Assembly (NCBI GenBank): GCA_018970545.1
Contig: JAGWWC010000002.1
Coordinates: 62,001 to 126,000, forward strand
Direction: 5' to 3'
Origin: Betaproteobacteria bacterium
GTDB lineage: Bacteria > Pseudomonadota > Gammaproteobacteria > Burkholderiales > Burkholderiaceae_A
DNA length: 64,000 nucleotides
Positions within the stretch are counted from its first letter, which is position 1. Every line of letters begins with the position of its first letter. A program made the translations under genes and the position numbers. A model generated the notes under the pieces. The model was not told the origin of the DNA. It was given only the letters and a program-made list of their open reading frames with translations, and searched no databases. This document shows positions 43,239 through 53,222 of this stretch, piece after piece.

Positions 43239-46193
43239 ATGATGCAGTGGGGCGCAGAATCACAATCACAAAACGCCACAGTTACCGCGGGCCTGGCGCC
43301 GTCCAGCCCCTCCGCTTCAGCGCCTTCCGCGCTGTCGCCACAGGCCGTTGCAGCCGACATTAAAGTCATCCGCCGCAATGGGGCGGTGGTGGGCTTCGAG
43401 CCCAGCAAGATTCAGATTGCCATGACCAAGGCTTTTCTGGCCGTGGGGGGTAATCAGGGGGCTGCATCCGCCCGAGTCCGAGAGATCACCGAGGCCCTGA
43501 CTCAGTCGGTGGTGATGGCCTTGATGCGCCGGCTGCCCGCTGGCGGCACCATGCACATCGAAGATATTCAAGATCAGGTTGAGCTCGCTCTGATGCGCTC
43601 CGGCGAGCACGAAGTCGCCCGGGCCTATGTGCTGTATCGCGAGCGTCGCTCACAAGAGCGGGCCGCCAAGCAGCCCACAACTGCCCCGATTCAATCTTCA
43701 CTGCAGATGCTGGTCGATGGAAACGCTCAGCCTCTGAGCGAGTCCTGGCTACGCGACATCATCTCCGCCGCTTGCACTGATCTCGGTGAGGCCGTCAGTG
43801 TCGAGGCCGTGATGCAAGACACCGTCAAAAATCTCTACGACGGTGTGCCGCTTGAAGAGGTATTCAAATCCGCCATTCTGGCGGCCCGCGCACTTATCGA
43901 AAAGGATCCCGCCTATGCCAAAGTCAGTGCCCGCCTGTTGCTGCACACGATTCGCAAGGAGATGCTTCAGTCGGAGGTTTCGCAGGCCGAGATGGAGCGT
44001 CGCTATCCAGACTACTTCCCGCGATTCATTAAGAAGGGCATCGAGATTGGCCTGTTAAACGAGGAGCTCTCACGGTTTGACCTGCAAAAACTGGCCCAAG
44101 CCATCGACCCTAAACGCGATCTGCAATTTGATTATCTTGGTCTGCAGACGCTGTATGACCGTTATTTCCTCATTGATCGTAATGATGCTTATTCGGGCGA
44201 GGGCCGCCGGATCGAGATGCCGCAGGCATTTTTCATGCGGGTGGCAATGGGCCTCGCAATGAACGAATTAAACCGCGAAGCGCGTGCGATCGAGTTCTAC
44301 AACTTGCTGTCGAGTTTTGATTTTATGAGCTCAACGCCGACGCTCTTTAACTCCGGCACGACGCACTCACAGCTTTCGTCTTGCTATCTCTCGACCGTGG
44401 CCGATGATCTGGATGGCATTTATGAAGCGATCAAAGAAAACGCGCTGCTCGCGAAATATGCCGGTGGCCTGGGCAACGATTGGACGCCGGTGCGGGCCTT
44501 GGGCAGCTATATCAAGGGCACCAATGGCAAGAGCCAAGGCGTGGTGCCGTTTCTGAAGGTGGTCAACGACACCGCCGTGGCCGTCAATCAAGGCGGGAAA
44601 CGCAAAGGCGCCGTCTGCACCTATCTCGAAAGCTGGCACTTGGATGTCGAGGAGTTTCTTGAGCTGCGCAAAAACACAGGCGATGACCGCCGCCGTACCC
44701 ACGACATGAATACGGCCAACTGGATTCCCGATCTGTTTATGAAGCGGGTCATGGAAGGCAGCCAGTGGACACTGTTCTCGCCCTCCGATGTGCCCGACCT
44801 GCACGACAAGGTGGGCCGCGCATTCGAGCAGGCCTACACCAGCTATGAGGCCAAAGCCGACAGCGGCGAGATCAAACATTTCAAGCGGATTCCAGCGCTC
44901 TCGCTCTGGCGCAAGATGCTGACCATGCTGTTTGAGACGGGCCATCCCTGGATCACTTTCAAAGATCCCTGCAACATCCGAAGCCCGCAGCAGCATGTCG
45001 GGGTGGTCCACTCCTCCAATCTGTGTACCGAGATCACCCTGAACACCAACGACTCGGAGATTGCCGTCTGTAATCTCGGCTCAGTCAATCTGGTGAACCA
45101 TCTCAAGTCCGCGTCCCGCGGGGGCCTGGAGCTGGATCACGAAAAGCTGCACCGGACGATCCGCACGGCCATGCGGATGTTGGACAACGTCATTGATATC
45201 AACTACTACGCCGTCGCCAAGGCCCGCAATTCCAATATCCGCCACCGGCCGGTCGGCCTGGGCATTATGGGATTTCAAGAAGCCCTGCATGCGATGCGTG
45301 TGTCCTACGCCAGTCAGGATGCGGTGGAGTTTGCCGACCGTTCGATGGAGGCGGTTTGCTATAACGCTTACTGGGCGTCGACCGAGTTGGCCGAGGAGAG
45401 GGGCGCCTACTCATCGTTTCGCGGTTCCCTGTGGGACCAGGGCATTCTGCCGCTGGACACACTGAAGATTTTGGCCGAGGAGCGCGGCGGCTATGTCGAA
45501 GTGGACATGTCATCCACCCTCGATTGGGAGGCGCTGCGTTCGAGGATCAAGGCCCACGGCATGCGCAACTCCAACTGTGTGGCCATTGCGCCGACGGCCA
45601 CCATCTCCAATATCGTGGGCATCTCCGCCTCCATTGAGCCCACCTACCAGAACCTATATGTGAAATCGAACCTCTCGGGCGAATTCACCGTGGTCAACGA
45701 GTATCTGGTCCAGGATTTGAAAAAGCTTGGCCTCTGGGACGAGGTCATGGTGGCGGACCTGAAGTACTTCGATGGCAGCCTGGCCAAGATCGATCGGGTA
45801 CCAGCCGAGCTGCGGAGCCTCTACGCCACCGCCTTTGAAGTCGATACGCGCTGGACCGTGGAGTGTGCGGCCCGGCGTCAGAAATGGATCGATCAGGCCC
45901 AGTCGCTGAACATCTACATGGCGGGCGCATCCGGTAAAAAGCTTGATGAGACCTACAAGCTTGCCTGGTTACGCGGACTGAAGACCACCTATTACCTGCG
46001 CACGATGGGCGCAACTTCGGCTGAGAAGTCGACCATCAGCACCGGACAGCTCAACGCGGTTCCGGTGTCAGGCGGCTTGGAAGTGGCGGCATCAGCAGCT
46101 GCAGTTCAATCCGGTGCGCAAGAGTCGACGGTTGCAGGAAGTGATGTGAAGTTCTGCGCCATCGACGACCCGGAATGCGAGGCCTGCCAATAA
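43239..46193 (+). CDS. nrdA: Class Ia ribonucleotide reductase alpha subunit
   Basis: ATP-cone (IRRNGAVVGFEPSKIQIAMTKAF), STPTLFNSGTTHSQLSSCYL, NLCTEI, C-terminal ECEACQ. Confidence 0.97.
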   Translation: MMQWGAESQSQNATVTAGLAPSSPSASAPSALSPQAVAADIKVIRRNGAVVGFEPSKIQIAMTKAFLAVGGNQGAASARVREITEALTQSVVMALMRRLPAGGTMHIEDIQDQVELALMRSGEHEVARAYVLYRERRSQERAAKQPTTAPIQSSLQMLVDGNAQPLSESWLRDIISAACTDLGEAVSVEAVMQDTVKNLYDGVPLEEVFKSAILAARALIEKDPAYAKVSARLLLHTIRKEMLQSEVSQAEMERRYPDYFPRFIKKGIEIGLLNEELSRFDLQKLAQAIDPKRDLQFDYLGLQTLYDRYFLIDRNDAYSGEGRRIEMPQAFFMRVAMGLAMNELNREARAIEFYNLLSSFDFMSSTPTLFNSGTTHSQLSSCYLSTVADDLDGIYEAIKENALLAKYAGGLGNDWTPVRALGSYIKGTNGKSQGVVPFLKVVNDTAVAVNQGGKRKGAVCTYLESWHLDVEEFLELRKNTGDDRRRTHDMNTANWIPDLFMKRVMEGSQWTLFSPSDVPDLHDKVGRAFEQAYTSYEAKADSGEIKHFKRIPALSLWRKMLTMLFETGHPWITFKDPCNIRSPQQHVGVVHSSNLCTEITLNTNDSEIAVCNLGSVNLVNHLKSASRGGLELDHEKLHRTIRTAMRMLDNVIDINYYAVAKARNSNIRHRPVGLGIMGFQEALHAMRVSYASQDAVEFADRSMEAVCYNAYWASTELAEERGAYSSFRGSLWDQGILPLDTLKILAEERGGYVEVDMSSTLDWEALRSRIKAHGMRNSNCVAIAPTATISNIVGISASIEPTYQNLYVKSNLSGEFTVVNEYLVQDLKKLGLWDEVMVADLKYFDGSLAKIDRVPAELRSLYATAFEVDTRWTVECAARRQKWIDQAQSLNIYMAGASGKKLDETYKLAWLRGLKTTYYLRTMGATSAEKSTISTGQLNAVPVSGGLEVAASAAAVQSGAQESTVAGSDVKFCAIDDPECEACQ

Positions 46194-46216
46194 ATCAACT
46201 GAAGCAAACCTCGTGG

Positions 46217-46249
46217 CAAGAATGCGACATCGACGATGTCGCATTCTTG
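46217..46249. repeat. 33-bp near-perfect palindrome in nrdA-nrdB intergenic region
   Basis: CAAGAATGCGACATCG-a-CGATGTCGCATTCTTG. Confidence 0.9.
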
Positions 46250-46420
46250 AATTTAAAAATTTTTGAAAAAAATGATTGCAACGTGAAAAATGTTCTTGCA
46301 TTATTCGCGCTGTGTACAACAACCGAATCTCACGTTGCAGTCATTGATCGAGTCAACGGGCGCACTGCCTGATCGTCAAACCCCTCAGAAAGAGGGAATG
46401 AAAGCAAAGTGAGAGTCGAA

Positions 46421-47629
46421 ATGCTGAACTGGGAAGATAGTTCCAACACCGTTGCACAGCCCCCCCTTGCGGGATCTGCAGCACTCAACATGGCGCCGGC
46501 GGTCTCGCCGGCACAGGCCATGCCGTCTTCATCGGCGGCTGCTGGCACGTCGGCGGTTCCGCCGTTCATGTCGCAGGGCGTTCTGAATTCAGCGGCCGCA
46601 TCCGATGAGATGCGCCGGGTCCGGGTGGAAGACAAGCGGGTCATCAATGCGGGCACGGATGTCAATCAGCTCGTGCCCTTCAAATACAAGTGGGCCTGGG
46701 AAAAGTATCTGGCCGGCTGTGCCAATCATTGGATGCCCCAGGAAATCAACATGTCGCGTGACATCGCGACCTGGAAAGATCCCAATGGCCTGACCGAGGA
46801 TGAGCGCCGACTGATTCGGCGAAACCTCGGATTCTTTGTGACCGCGGATTCACTAGCAGCCAACAATATCGTGCTGGGCACCTATCGGCATATCACCGCC
46901 CCGGAGTGCCGCCAGTACTTGCTGCGCCAGGCCTTCGAAGAGGCCATCCATACCCATGCCTATCAGTACATCGTGGAGTCTCTTGGCCTAGATGAGGGCG
47001 AGATCTTCAACGCTTACCATGAGATTCCATCGATTCGGGACAAAGATGAATTTCTGATTCCGTTCATCGATACCCTGACCAACCCAGATTTCAAGACCGG
47101 GACCCCCCAGGCCGATCAGCAGCTCTTAAAGTCCCTGATCGTTTTTGCCTGCCTCATGGAGGGCCTGTTCTTCTATGTCGGCTTTGTCCAGATCCTGGCT
47201 CTGGGCCGGCAGAACAAGATGACCGGCGCGGCCGAGCAATATCAGTACATCCTTCGGGATGAGTCCATGCACTGCAATTTCGGCATCGATCTGATCAACA
47301 CCATCAAGCTGGAGAACCCCCATCTGTGGACACCGGAGTTCCGCGAGGAGCTCAAGGTCCTGTTCCAGAAGGCAGTGGAGTTGGAGTACCGCTACGCCGA
47401 AGACACCATGCCGCGTGGCGTGCTGGGGCTGAACGCCTCCATGTTCAAGTCCTATCTGCGTTACATCGCAAACCGTCGTTGCCAGCAGATCGGCCTGGAG
47501 CCGCTTTTTGGCAACGAAGAGAATCCCTTCCCCTGGATGGCCGAAATGGTCGACCTGAAGAAGGAGAGAAATTTCTTTGAGACCCGTGTGATCGAGTATC
47601 AGACGGGCGGCGCATTGTCCTGGGAGTGA
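46421..47629 (+). CDS. nrdB: Class Ia ribonucleotide reductase beta subunit
   Basis: [35 protein letters not shown] 46421 or GTG 46409. Confidence 0.96.
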   Translation: MLNWEDSSNTVAQPPLAGSAALNMAPAVSPAQAMPSSSAAAGTSAVPPFMSQGVLNSAAASDEMRRVRVEDKRVINAGTDVNQLVPFKYKWAWEKYLAGCANHWMPQEINMSRDIATWKDPNGLTEDERRLIRRNLGFFVTADSLAANNIVLGTYRHITAPECRQYLLRQAFEEAIHTHAYQYIVESLGLDEGEIFNAYHEIPSIRDKDEFLIPFIDTLTNPDFKTGTPQADQQLLKSLIVFACLMEGLFFYVGFVQILALGRQNKMTGAAEQYQYILRDESMHCNFGIDLINTIKLENPHLWTPEFREELKVLFQKAVELEYRYAEDTMPRGVLGLNASMFKSYLRYIANRRCQQIGLEPLFGNEENPFPWMAEMVDLKKERNFFETRVIEYQTGGALSWE

Positions 47630-47758
47630 GCCAAAAGGTGAGCCGGGGCCTGTGCCATTCAGAATTCATTAGCGTTGGGGGATGGTCCTCTTGCGCGAAT
47701 GAATGGTTCGGGCCATCCGGTGCGAATCCCCTTTTGTTCAAGCTTGAAGGAGTGTTCC

Positions 47759-48181
47759 ATGGCTGAAGAAGCAAAGAAGAAAGCAAAGAAGAAGCCCGCT
47801 GCTAAGCGCAAGACCGCTGCAAAGAAGAAGCCCGCAGCAAAGAAAAAAGCTGCAGCGAAAAAGCCGGCTAAGAAAGCAGCGAAGAAGCGCGTTGCACGTA
47901 AGTCTGGCGCGAAAAAAGCTGCCAAGAAAGCTGGCGGTAAAAAGCGTAAGGCGGCCAAGAAAGCTGGTGGCAAAAAGCGTGCTGCGAAGAAAGCCGGTGG
48001 CAAGAAGCGTGCCGCCAAGAAAGCCGGTGGCAAGAAAAAAGCCGCTAAGAAGGCTGCCAAGAAAGCTGGCGGTAAAAAGCGTAAGGCTGGCAAGAAGCGC
48101 GCTAAGAAGGCCGCTGCTGCTCCTGCCGCTGCTGCGACGCTGTCCAGCACCTGGCCCTTCCCCACGGGCAGCCGTCCGTAA
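47759..48181 (+). CDS. Histone H1-like Lys/Ala-rich nucleoid protein
   Basis: AAKKAGGKKR repeats; C-terminal WPFPTGSRP; AAGGAG SD. Confidence 0.85.
   Translation: MAEEAKKKAKKKPAAKRKTAAKKKPAAKKKAAAKKPAKKAAKKRVARKSGAKKAAKKAGGKKRKAAKKAGGKKRAAKKAGGKKRAAKKAGGKKKAAKKAAKKAGGKKRKAGKKRAKKAAAAPAAAATLSSTWPFPTGSRP
47921..48090 (+). repeat. In-gene tandem ~30-bp repeats encoding AAKKAGGKKR
   Basis: Repeated units such as GCCGGTGGCAAGAAGCGTGCCGCCAAGAAA. Confidence 0.85.
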
Positions 48182-48215
48182 GTCTCGACATCAGAGTTAT
48201 CTGATTTGTGACACT

Positions 48216-48244
48216 AAAAGTCCCGCCTCGGCGGGACTTTTTTT
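48216..48244 (+). terminator. Rho-independent terminator after histone H1-like gene
   Basis: AAAAGTCCCGCC-tc-GGCGGGACTTTTTTT. Confidence 0.9.
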
Positions 48245-48255
48245 ATGATCTAGGC

Positions 48256-48873
48256 ATGAACATTCTCTGGCTGACGCTGAAAACCTTGGGCAGCCTGTTT
48301 GTCGTGGCCTGCGTCCTCAGGGCCTATCTGCAGGCGGTGCGACTGCACCCCCAAAACCCGCTTTCTCGGCTGACATTTCAAATGACTGATTGGATTGTCC
48401 GGCCCATTCGGCGATTTCTGCCGGGCTTTGGCGGGGTGGACTGGGCGAGCCTTCTGGCCGCACTGCTGCTGTCGGTGCTCCTCGTCGTCTTGTTTTATTT
48501 CATGACGTCTGCGGGAATCCTGTCAGACGGGACCCCCTCGACAAAGCCCGTCAGGCCATTTGGTTGGCTCGTTGCATTGGCAGCGCTCTGGACTTTGCAG
48601 TGGTGCCTTCAGCTCGCAGTGGTGATTCTTGTTGCGGGAGTGTTGATGTCTTGGTTTGCGCCGATTCATCCGCTGAAGCCGGTCTTCGATCTGCTCAGCG
48701 CCCCGCTGCTCGAACCTTTTCGGCGGCTGATGGGCAGGCGTCGCACTCCGATTCAGCGATCGGGCTCTGGCCCAGGATTTGACTTATCGCCGATTGCAGC
48801 CTTTTTGTTGCTTCAGATCGCAGCAGCTGTGGTGGCTGAGCTCGAGATGTCGGTGTTGCGGCATTTATTTTGA
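48256..48873 (+). CDS. YggT family membrane protein
   Basis: Two tandem YggT-like halves (LQAVRLHPQNPLSRLTFQMTDWIVRPIRRFLPGFGGVDWASLLAALLLS; SWFAPIHPLKPVFDLLSAPLLEPFRRLMG). Confidence 0.88.
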   Translation: MNILWLTLKTLGSLFVVACVLRAYLQAVRLHPQNPLSRLTFQMTDWIVRPIRRFLPGFGGVDWASLLAALLLSVLLVVLFYFMTSAGILSDGTPSTKPVRPFGWLVALAALWTLQWCLQLAVVILVAGVLMSWFAPIHPLKPVFDLLSAPLLEPFRRLMGRRRTPIQRSGSGPGFDLSPIAAFLLLQIAAAVVAELEMSVLRHLF

Positions 48874-49362
48874 TACCCGAATCACGCCTGCACCACTAAC
48901 GATTCGAACCCGGTCGCCGGGTTTCACATCCAAATCGGCCTCTTGGACAATGACCCGACGATCCCCATTGTCATATTTGATCGTGATTTCCAGGCCCTCG
49001 CGCTGATTGGCCTGCTGCTCAATGGCCTGGCCGGCCACCATGCCGCCGATGGCACCCAGCACCGTTCCGATATCCGAGCCTTTCCCCTGGCCGATCCCGC
49101 TGCCGGCGATGCCGCCTACGACGGCGCCGCCGATCGTGCCGATGCCTTTGCTCTCTCGCTGAATCATGACTTTTCTAACCGCTTCGACGGTCGCCATTCG
49201 AACGGTCTGTTCACGCTGGGTTTCATTTGCCTTGTAAACCGCTGATGAGCTGCTTTGGGTGGCGCACCCCGGAAGCGCCAGGATCGAGACCGTCAAGACA
49301 GAGACCAGGCCGGCACTCAATTGGCGGGCGGATAAGACGAGAGAAATCGGGCAGGTTTTCAT
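48865..49362 (-). CDS. Glycine-zipper outer membrane lipoprotein (SlyB-like)
   Basis: ALPGCATQ lipobox, IGGAVVGGIAGSGIGQGKGSDIGTVLGAIGGMVAG. Confidence 0.88.
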   Translation of the reverse strand: MKTCPISLVLSARQLSAGLVSVLTVSILALPGCATQSSSSAVYKANETQREQTVRMATVEAVRKVMIQRESKGIGTIGGAVVGGIAGSGIGQGKGSDIGTVLGAIGGMVAGQAIEQQANQREGLEITIKYDNGDRRVIVQEADLDVKPGDRVRIVSGAGVIRVSK

Positions 49363-49367
49363 GGTGA

Positions 49368-50363
49368 TCAGACTCCGAAAGGGGTTGAGGCATGCAGATG
49401 GCCCGCAAGCCGGGCCGCAGTATCTGGATATAAAGTCTGGAGAAAGCGGGCGACCTCGGGAGGCCGTACCGTGTGGTTTTGGCCACCGCGATGAATCACC
49501 TTCAGGGCGCCCATTAAATTACCAAGTCGAGCGCTGTCCAGCAGTGAAGCGCTGCGAGCGAGGCCATAGAGCAGCCCGCCACGAAAAGCATCACCGCATC
49601 CTGTTGGATCCACTGCGGGCAGACCAAAGAGCTTCTGTACATCGATGCCCTGTACCGAGATGGTGGCCTCTCCGGGCTGCATGATCTCAACTCCCTCTGC
49701 GCCGCGCGTCAGAATAAGCCCGCCAGAGAGTCGGCCAGCAAGCTGTGGGATCGATGTATTGAGTTTCTCGGCGAGCATATGGCCCTCATAGTCATTAACG
49801 GCCACCCAGGTCGCCTGGCTGACAAATCCCTCGAGATCCTCCCGGCCGAATATGGGCATGGCCTGGCCCGGATCGAAAATAAATCGGATCTGTCGTTCGG
49901 AGAACTCCCGGGCGTGTCGAATCATCGCCTCGCGGCCGTTGGGCGACACAATGCCGAGACTGGCCTGCGCATCACCCAGGCCGACTTCTCCGGCCCGATT
50001 CATGGCTCCGGGATGAAAAGCAGTGATCTGATTGTCATCAAGATCGGTCGTGATAAACGCTTGGGCGCTGTAACAGTCCTCGGCGGAGAGTACACGCGAG
50101 GTGTCAATGCCGAGGCCAGAGAGCCGTTCAAGATAATCGCCGCCATCGCGCCCGATCGCACCCAGCAGGCCGCACTCCTGGCCCAGCGCGCGCAGCGTAA
50201 ATGCGATATTGGCCGCACAGCCACCGTACTCCTGCCGCATCTGTGGCGCGAGGAAGGCCACGTTGAGCATGTGAGTCTGCTCGGGAAGGATGTGGTCTTT
50301 AAATCGGCCTTCGAACACCATGATGGTGTCAAAGGCAATGGAGCCGCTGATTTGGACCGTCAT
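49368..50363 (-). CDS. PfkB-family carbohydrate/nucleoside kinase
   Basis: GSIAFDTIMVFEGRF, GGCAANIAFTLRALG, DPTGCGDAFRGGLLYGL. Confidence 0.92.
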   Translation of the reverse strand: MTVQISGSIAFDTIMVFEGRFKDHILPEQTHMLNVAFLAPQMRQEYGGCAANIAFTLRALGQECGLLGAIGRDGGDYLERLSGLGIDTSRVLSAEDCYSAQAFITTDLDDNQITAFHPGAMNRAGEVGLGDAQASLGIVSPNGREAMIRHAREFSERQIRFIFDPGQAMPIFGREDLEGFVSQATWVAVNDYEGHMLAEKLNTSIPQLAGRLSGGLILTRGAEGVEIMQPGEATISVQGIDVQKLFGLPAVDPTGCGDAFRGGLLYGLARSASLLDSARLGNLMGALKVIHRGGQNHTVRPPEVARFLQTLYPDTAARLAGHLHASTPFGV

Positions 50364-50379
50364 AAGGAATTCCTTTGGA

Positions 50380-51303
50380 TTAGGGTGAAGTGGGGTTTCC
50401 GATACAGACCCAGCCATCGCGCTGATCAAGAACCACCAGATCGCCGAGGTGCTGGACAAAGGGCCGATACGCCTGGCAGATGGTCTCGGCCTGTCGTTCG
50501 AGTATGCCGGAAAGCAAGAGCCGTCCACCGGGCCGGGTTCGGGCCGAGAGCATGGGAGCAAGCACCTTCAGCGGCTGCGAGAGGATATTGGCCACCACAA
50601 CATCAAATGATTCCGATAAGGATTCATCGGCCAGCGCCACCGAGACCGTCACGCCATTGGCCGCCGCATTCTGTTCGGTGGTCTGCACTGCAATCGGGTC
50701 GATATCGATTGCATGGACGTAGCTGGCACCGAGTTTTGCGGCGGCAATCGCCAGAATGCCTGAGCCGCAGCCGACGTCGAGCACACAAAGATTTGGTCGG
50801 GCGGGTGAGAGCTGCTGCGTGAGTTGCTCCAGACAGAGCTGTGTGGTGGCATGGCTTGCGGTTCCAAACGCCATGCCGGGATCCAGGCGAATGACGATGC
50901 CCCGCCGCTCAAAAGCCGCGGGCGGCGCATGCCAGTGGGGCCCAACCCAGAGCCGATCTCGAAAGACAAAGGGGCTGAATTGGCGCTGCGTCTCGGCGAC
51001 CCAGTCCTGATCCTTGATAGCCCGGATCTCGTAAGGCAGCTGAGCGAATCGATCATCCTGGCCACAGAATTCGGCCCAGAAGGCAGAGGGTAGTGTCGCA
51101 ATATCGACGAGGACCACGAATCGCGAGGTCGGCCAGGCCTGCACCGCCGTTGGCATCCCAGGCTCGCCAAAAATCGGCGTTTCGCCATCACGACTGGCCA
51201 GCGCATCTTCCACTGCGACCGACAAGGCGCCCAGCGCAATGAGGCTATCGGAGATTGCATCGGTATCCGATAGGCTCGTCTCGAAAACGATCTCATGCAT
51301 CAC
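50380..51303 (-). CDS. prmA: Ribosomal protein L11 methyltransferase
   Basis: RLDPGMAFGTASHATTQLCLEQL, VLDVGCGSGILAIAAAKLGA, VVANILSQPL. Confidence 0.95.
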   Translation of the reverse strand: MMHEIVFETSLSDTDAISDSLIALGALSVAVEDALASRDGETPIFGEPGMPTAVQAWPTSRFVVLVDIATLPSAFWAEFCGQDDRFAQLPYEIRAIKDQDWVAETQRQFSPFVFRDRLWVGPHWHAPPAAFERRGIVIRLDPGMAFGTASHATTQLCLEQLTQQLSPARPNLCVLDVGCGSGILAIAAAKLGASYVHAIDIDPIAVQTTEQNAAANGVTVSVALADESLSESFDVVVANILSQPLKVLAPMLSARTRPGGRLLLSGILERQAETICQAYRPFVQHLGDLVVLDQRDGWVCIGNPTSP

Positions 51304-51329
51304 CGCGAGGCCAATCTGTAATCAGGACT

Positions 51330-52694
51330 TTAGCGGTCCCGCTCGCGCGCAGCCAGCATCTGTTCGAGATAATGAATTGAGGTGCCCCCATCAATGAAGT
51401 GCGTGTCGCGCATGAGTTCCCGATGAAGCGGGACATTGGTCTGGATGCCCTCAACGATCGTCTCGGAGAGGGCAATCTTCATGCGGGCGATCGCCTGGGC
51501 CCGAGTATCCCCGTACACGATGAGCTTGGCGATCATGGAGTCATAGTGGGGCGGAACAACATAGCCGCTGTAAGCGTGGGAGTCGACCCGCACGCCGGGG
51601 CCGCCGGGCGCATGCCAGGTTTGAATTTTTCCGGGTGAGGGCGTGAATTTATAGGGGTCTTCGGCATTGATTCGGCACTCAATGGCATGGCCTTTGAACA
51701 CCACATCCTTTTGCTTTAGACGCAGCCGCTGGCCGCTCGCCACACGGATCTGCTCCTGCACAATATCGATGCCGGTGATCAGTTCGGTCACCGGGTGCTC
51801 CACCTGTACGCGGGTATTCATCTCGATGAAGTAAAAGTCATTGTTTTCAAAGAGAAACTCGATGGTGCCTGCGCCTCGGTAGCCGATTCGTCGGCAGGCG
51901 TCGGCACATCGATCACCGATTTTTTCCCGCAGTCGCGTCGTGAGTTTTGGGGCGGGCGCCTCTTCGAGAACCTTCTGATGGCGTCGCTGCATGGAGCAAT
52001 CGCGCTCACCCAGATGGACCACGTTGCCGAAGTGGTCCGCGAGAATCTGGATCTCGATGTGCCGAGGATTCTCAAGGAATTTCTCCATGTAGACCTCGGG
52101 GTTGTTAAAGGCTGCTGCCGCCTCGGCCCGGGTGGTCTGAACGGCATTAATGAGCGCTGCCTCGGTATGCACGACCCGCATGCCCCTGCCACCGCCACCG
52201 CCGGCCGCCTTGATGATGACCGGGTAGCCCACGCTGCGGGCGATCTTGACGATTTCTTTTGGGTCCTCTGGCAGGGCGCCTTCTGATCCTGGCACGCAGG
52301 GCACACCCGCAGCGATCATGGCCCGCTTGGCGGCCACCTTATCGCCCATCATGCGGATCACGTCCGCAGTGGGTCCGATGAATTTAAATCCGCTGCGCTC
52401 GACGCGCTCAGCGAAGTCGGCGTTTTCGGATAAAAAACCATAGCCGGGATGGATGGCCTCGGCGTCCGTGACCTCGGCTGCCGCAATGATTGCGGGTACA
52501 TTCAGATAACTCTGCCGCGAGGGCGGCGGCCCAATGCAGACCGATTCATCGGCAAGCTTGACGTATTTCGCATCGGTGTCGGCTTCAGAGTGCACGACCA
52601 CGGTCTTAATTCCGAGTTCGCGGCAGGCCCTTTGAATGCGCAGGGCAATTTCGCCACGATTGGCAATCAAGACTTTTTCAAACAACGCGGCCAT
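51330..52694 (-). CDS. accC: Acetyl-CoA carboxylase, biotin carboxylase subunit
   Basis: [48 protein letters not shown]. Confidence 0.97.
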   Translation of the reverse strand: MAALFEKVLIANRGEIALRIQRACRELGIKTVVVHSEADTDAKYVKLADESVCIGPPPSRQSYLNVPAIIAAAEVTDAEAIHPGYGFLSENADFAERVERSGFKFIGPTADVIRMMGDKVAAKRAMIAAGVPCVPGSEGALPEDPKEIVKIARSVGYPVIIKAAGGGGGRGMRVVHTEAALINAVQTTRAEAAAAFNNPEVYMEKFLENPRHIEIQILADHFGNVVHLGERDCSMQRRHQKVLEEAPAPKLTTRLREKIGDRCADACRRIGYRGAGTIEFLFENNDFYFIEMNTRVQVEHPVTELITGIDIVQEQIRVASGQRLRLKQKDVVFKGHAIECRINAEDPYKFTPSPGKIQTWHAPGGPGVRVDSHAYSGYVVPPHYDSMIAKLIVYGDTRAQAIARMKIALSETIVEGIQTNVPLHRELMRDTHFIDGGTSIHYLEQMLAARERDR

Positions 52695-52714
52695 AGAAAG
52701 AGGGCGATCTCCGG

Positions 52715-53191
52715 CTAGGCCAGGACGAAAAGCGGCTGACCGAATTCAACAGGCTGTCCGTTTTCGACCAGAATCTCCCTCACAACCCCGGAGCAATCTG
52801 AGGGAATTTCGTTCATCAGTTTCATGGCCTCAATCACGCAGAGGGTCTGGCCTTCGGTGATGCTGCTGCCGATTGAGACAAAGGGGTCGGCGCCCGGAGC
52901 GGAGGCCCGATAGAAGGTCCCGACCATCGGGGACTTGACGACTTTTCCTGCAGCCTCGGGGGAGCCGCTGAGGGCCGGTCCGGGCGCCGAGACCGTTTCG
53001 GCTGGGCTCGGCGCTAAGGGAGCGGCCGCCGTTGAGGGTACCGATGAGATTACATGGCTTGCAGCCGGTGCCAGCGGGGCAGAAACCGATTTCACGATTC
53101 GGACTTTGTCGTCGCCCTCTGTGATTTCGAGCTCGGATATGCCGGACTCGGCAACGAGATCAATGAGAGTCTTGAGTTTTCTCAGGTCCAT
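52715..53191 (-). CDS. accB: Acetyl-CoA carboxylase biotin carboxyl carrier protein
   Basis: Biotinylation motif [12 protein letters not shown]; immediately upstream of accC. Confidence 0.96.
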   Translation of the reverse strand: MDLRKLKTLIDLVAESGISELEITEGDDKVRIVKSVSAPLAPAASHVISSVPSTAAAPLAPSPAETVSAPGPALSGSPEAAGKVVKSPMVGTFYRASAPGADPFVSIGSSITEGQTLCVIEAMKLMNEIPSDCSGVVREILVENGQPVEFGQPLFVLA

Positions 53192-53222
53192 CGAGGTACG
53201 CTCCTTGGATTTCTGACGGTCT

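Noticed and set aside
47921-48090. CRISPR-like regular repeat spacing
   Set aside because: Repeats are in-frame 30-bp coding units without unique spacers; not a CRISPR array.
47659-48165. Minus-strand ORF of 168 aa rich in FLPPAFLAARFLPPAF repeats
   Set aside because: Exact antisense shadow of the AAKKAGGKKR repeats in the histone H1-like gene; composition artefact.
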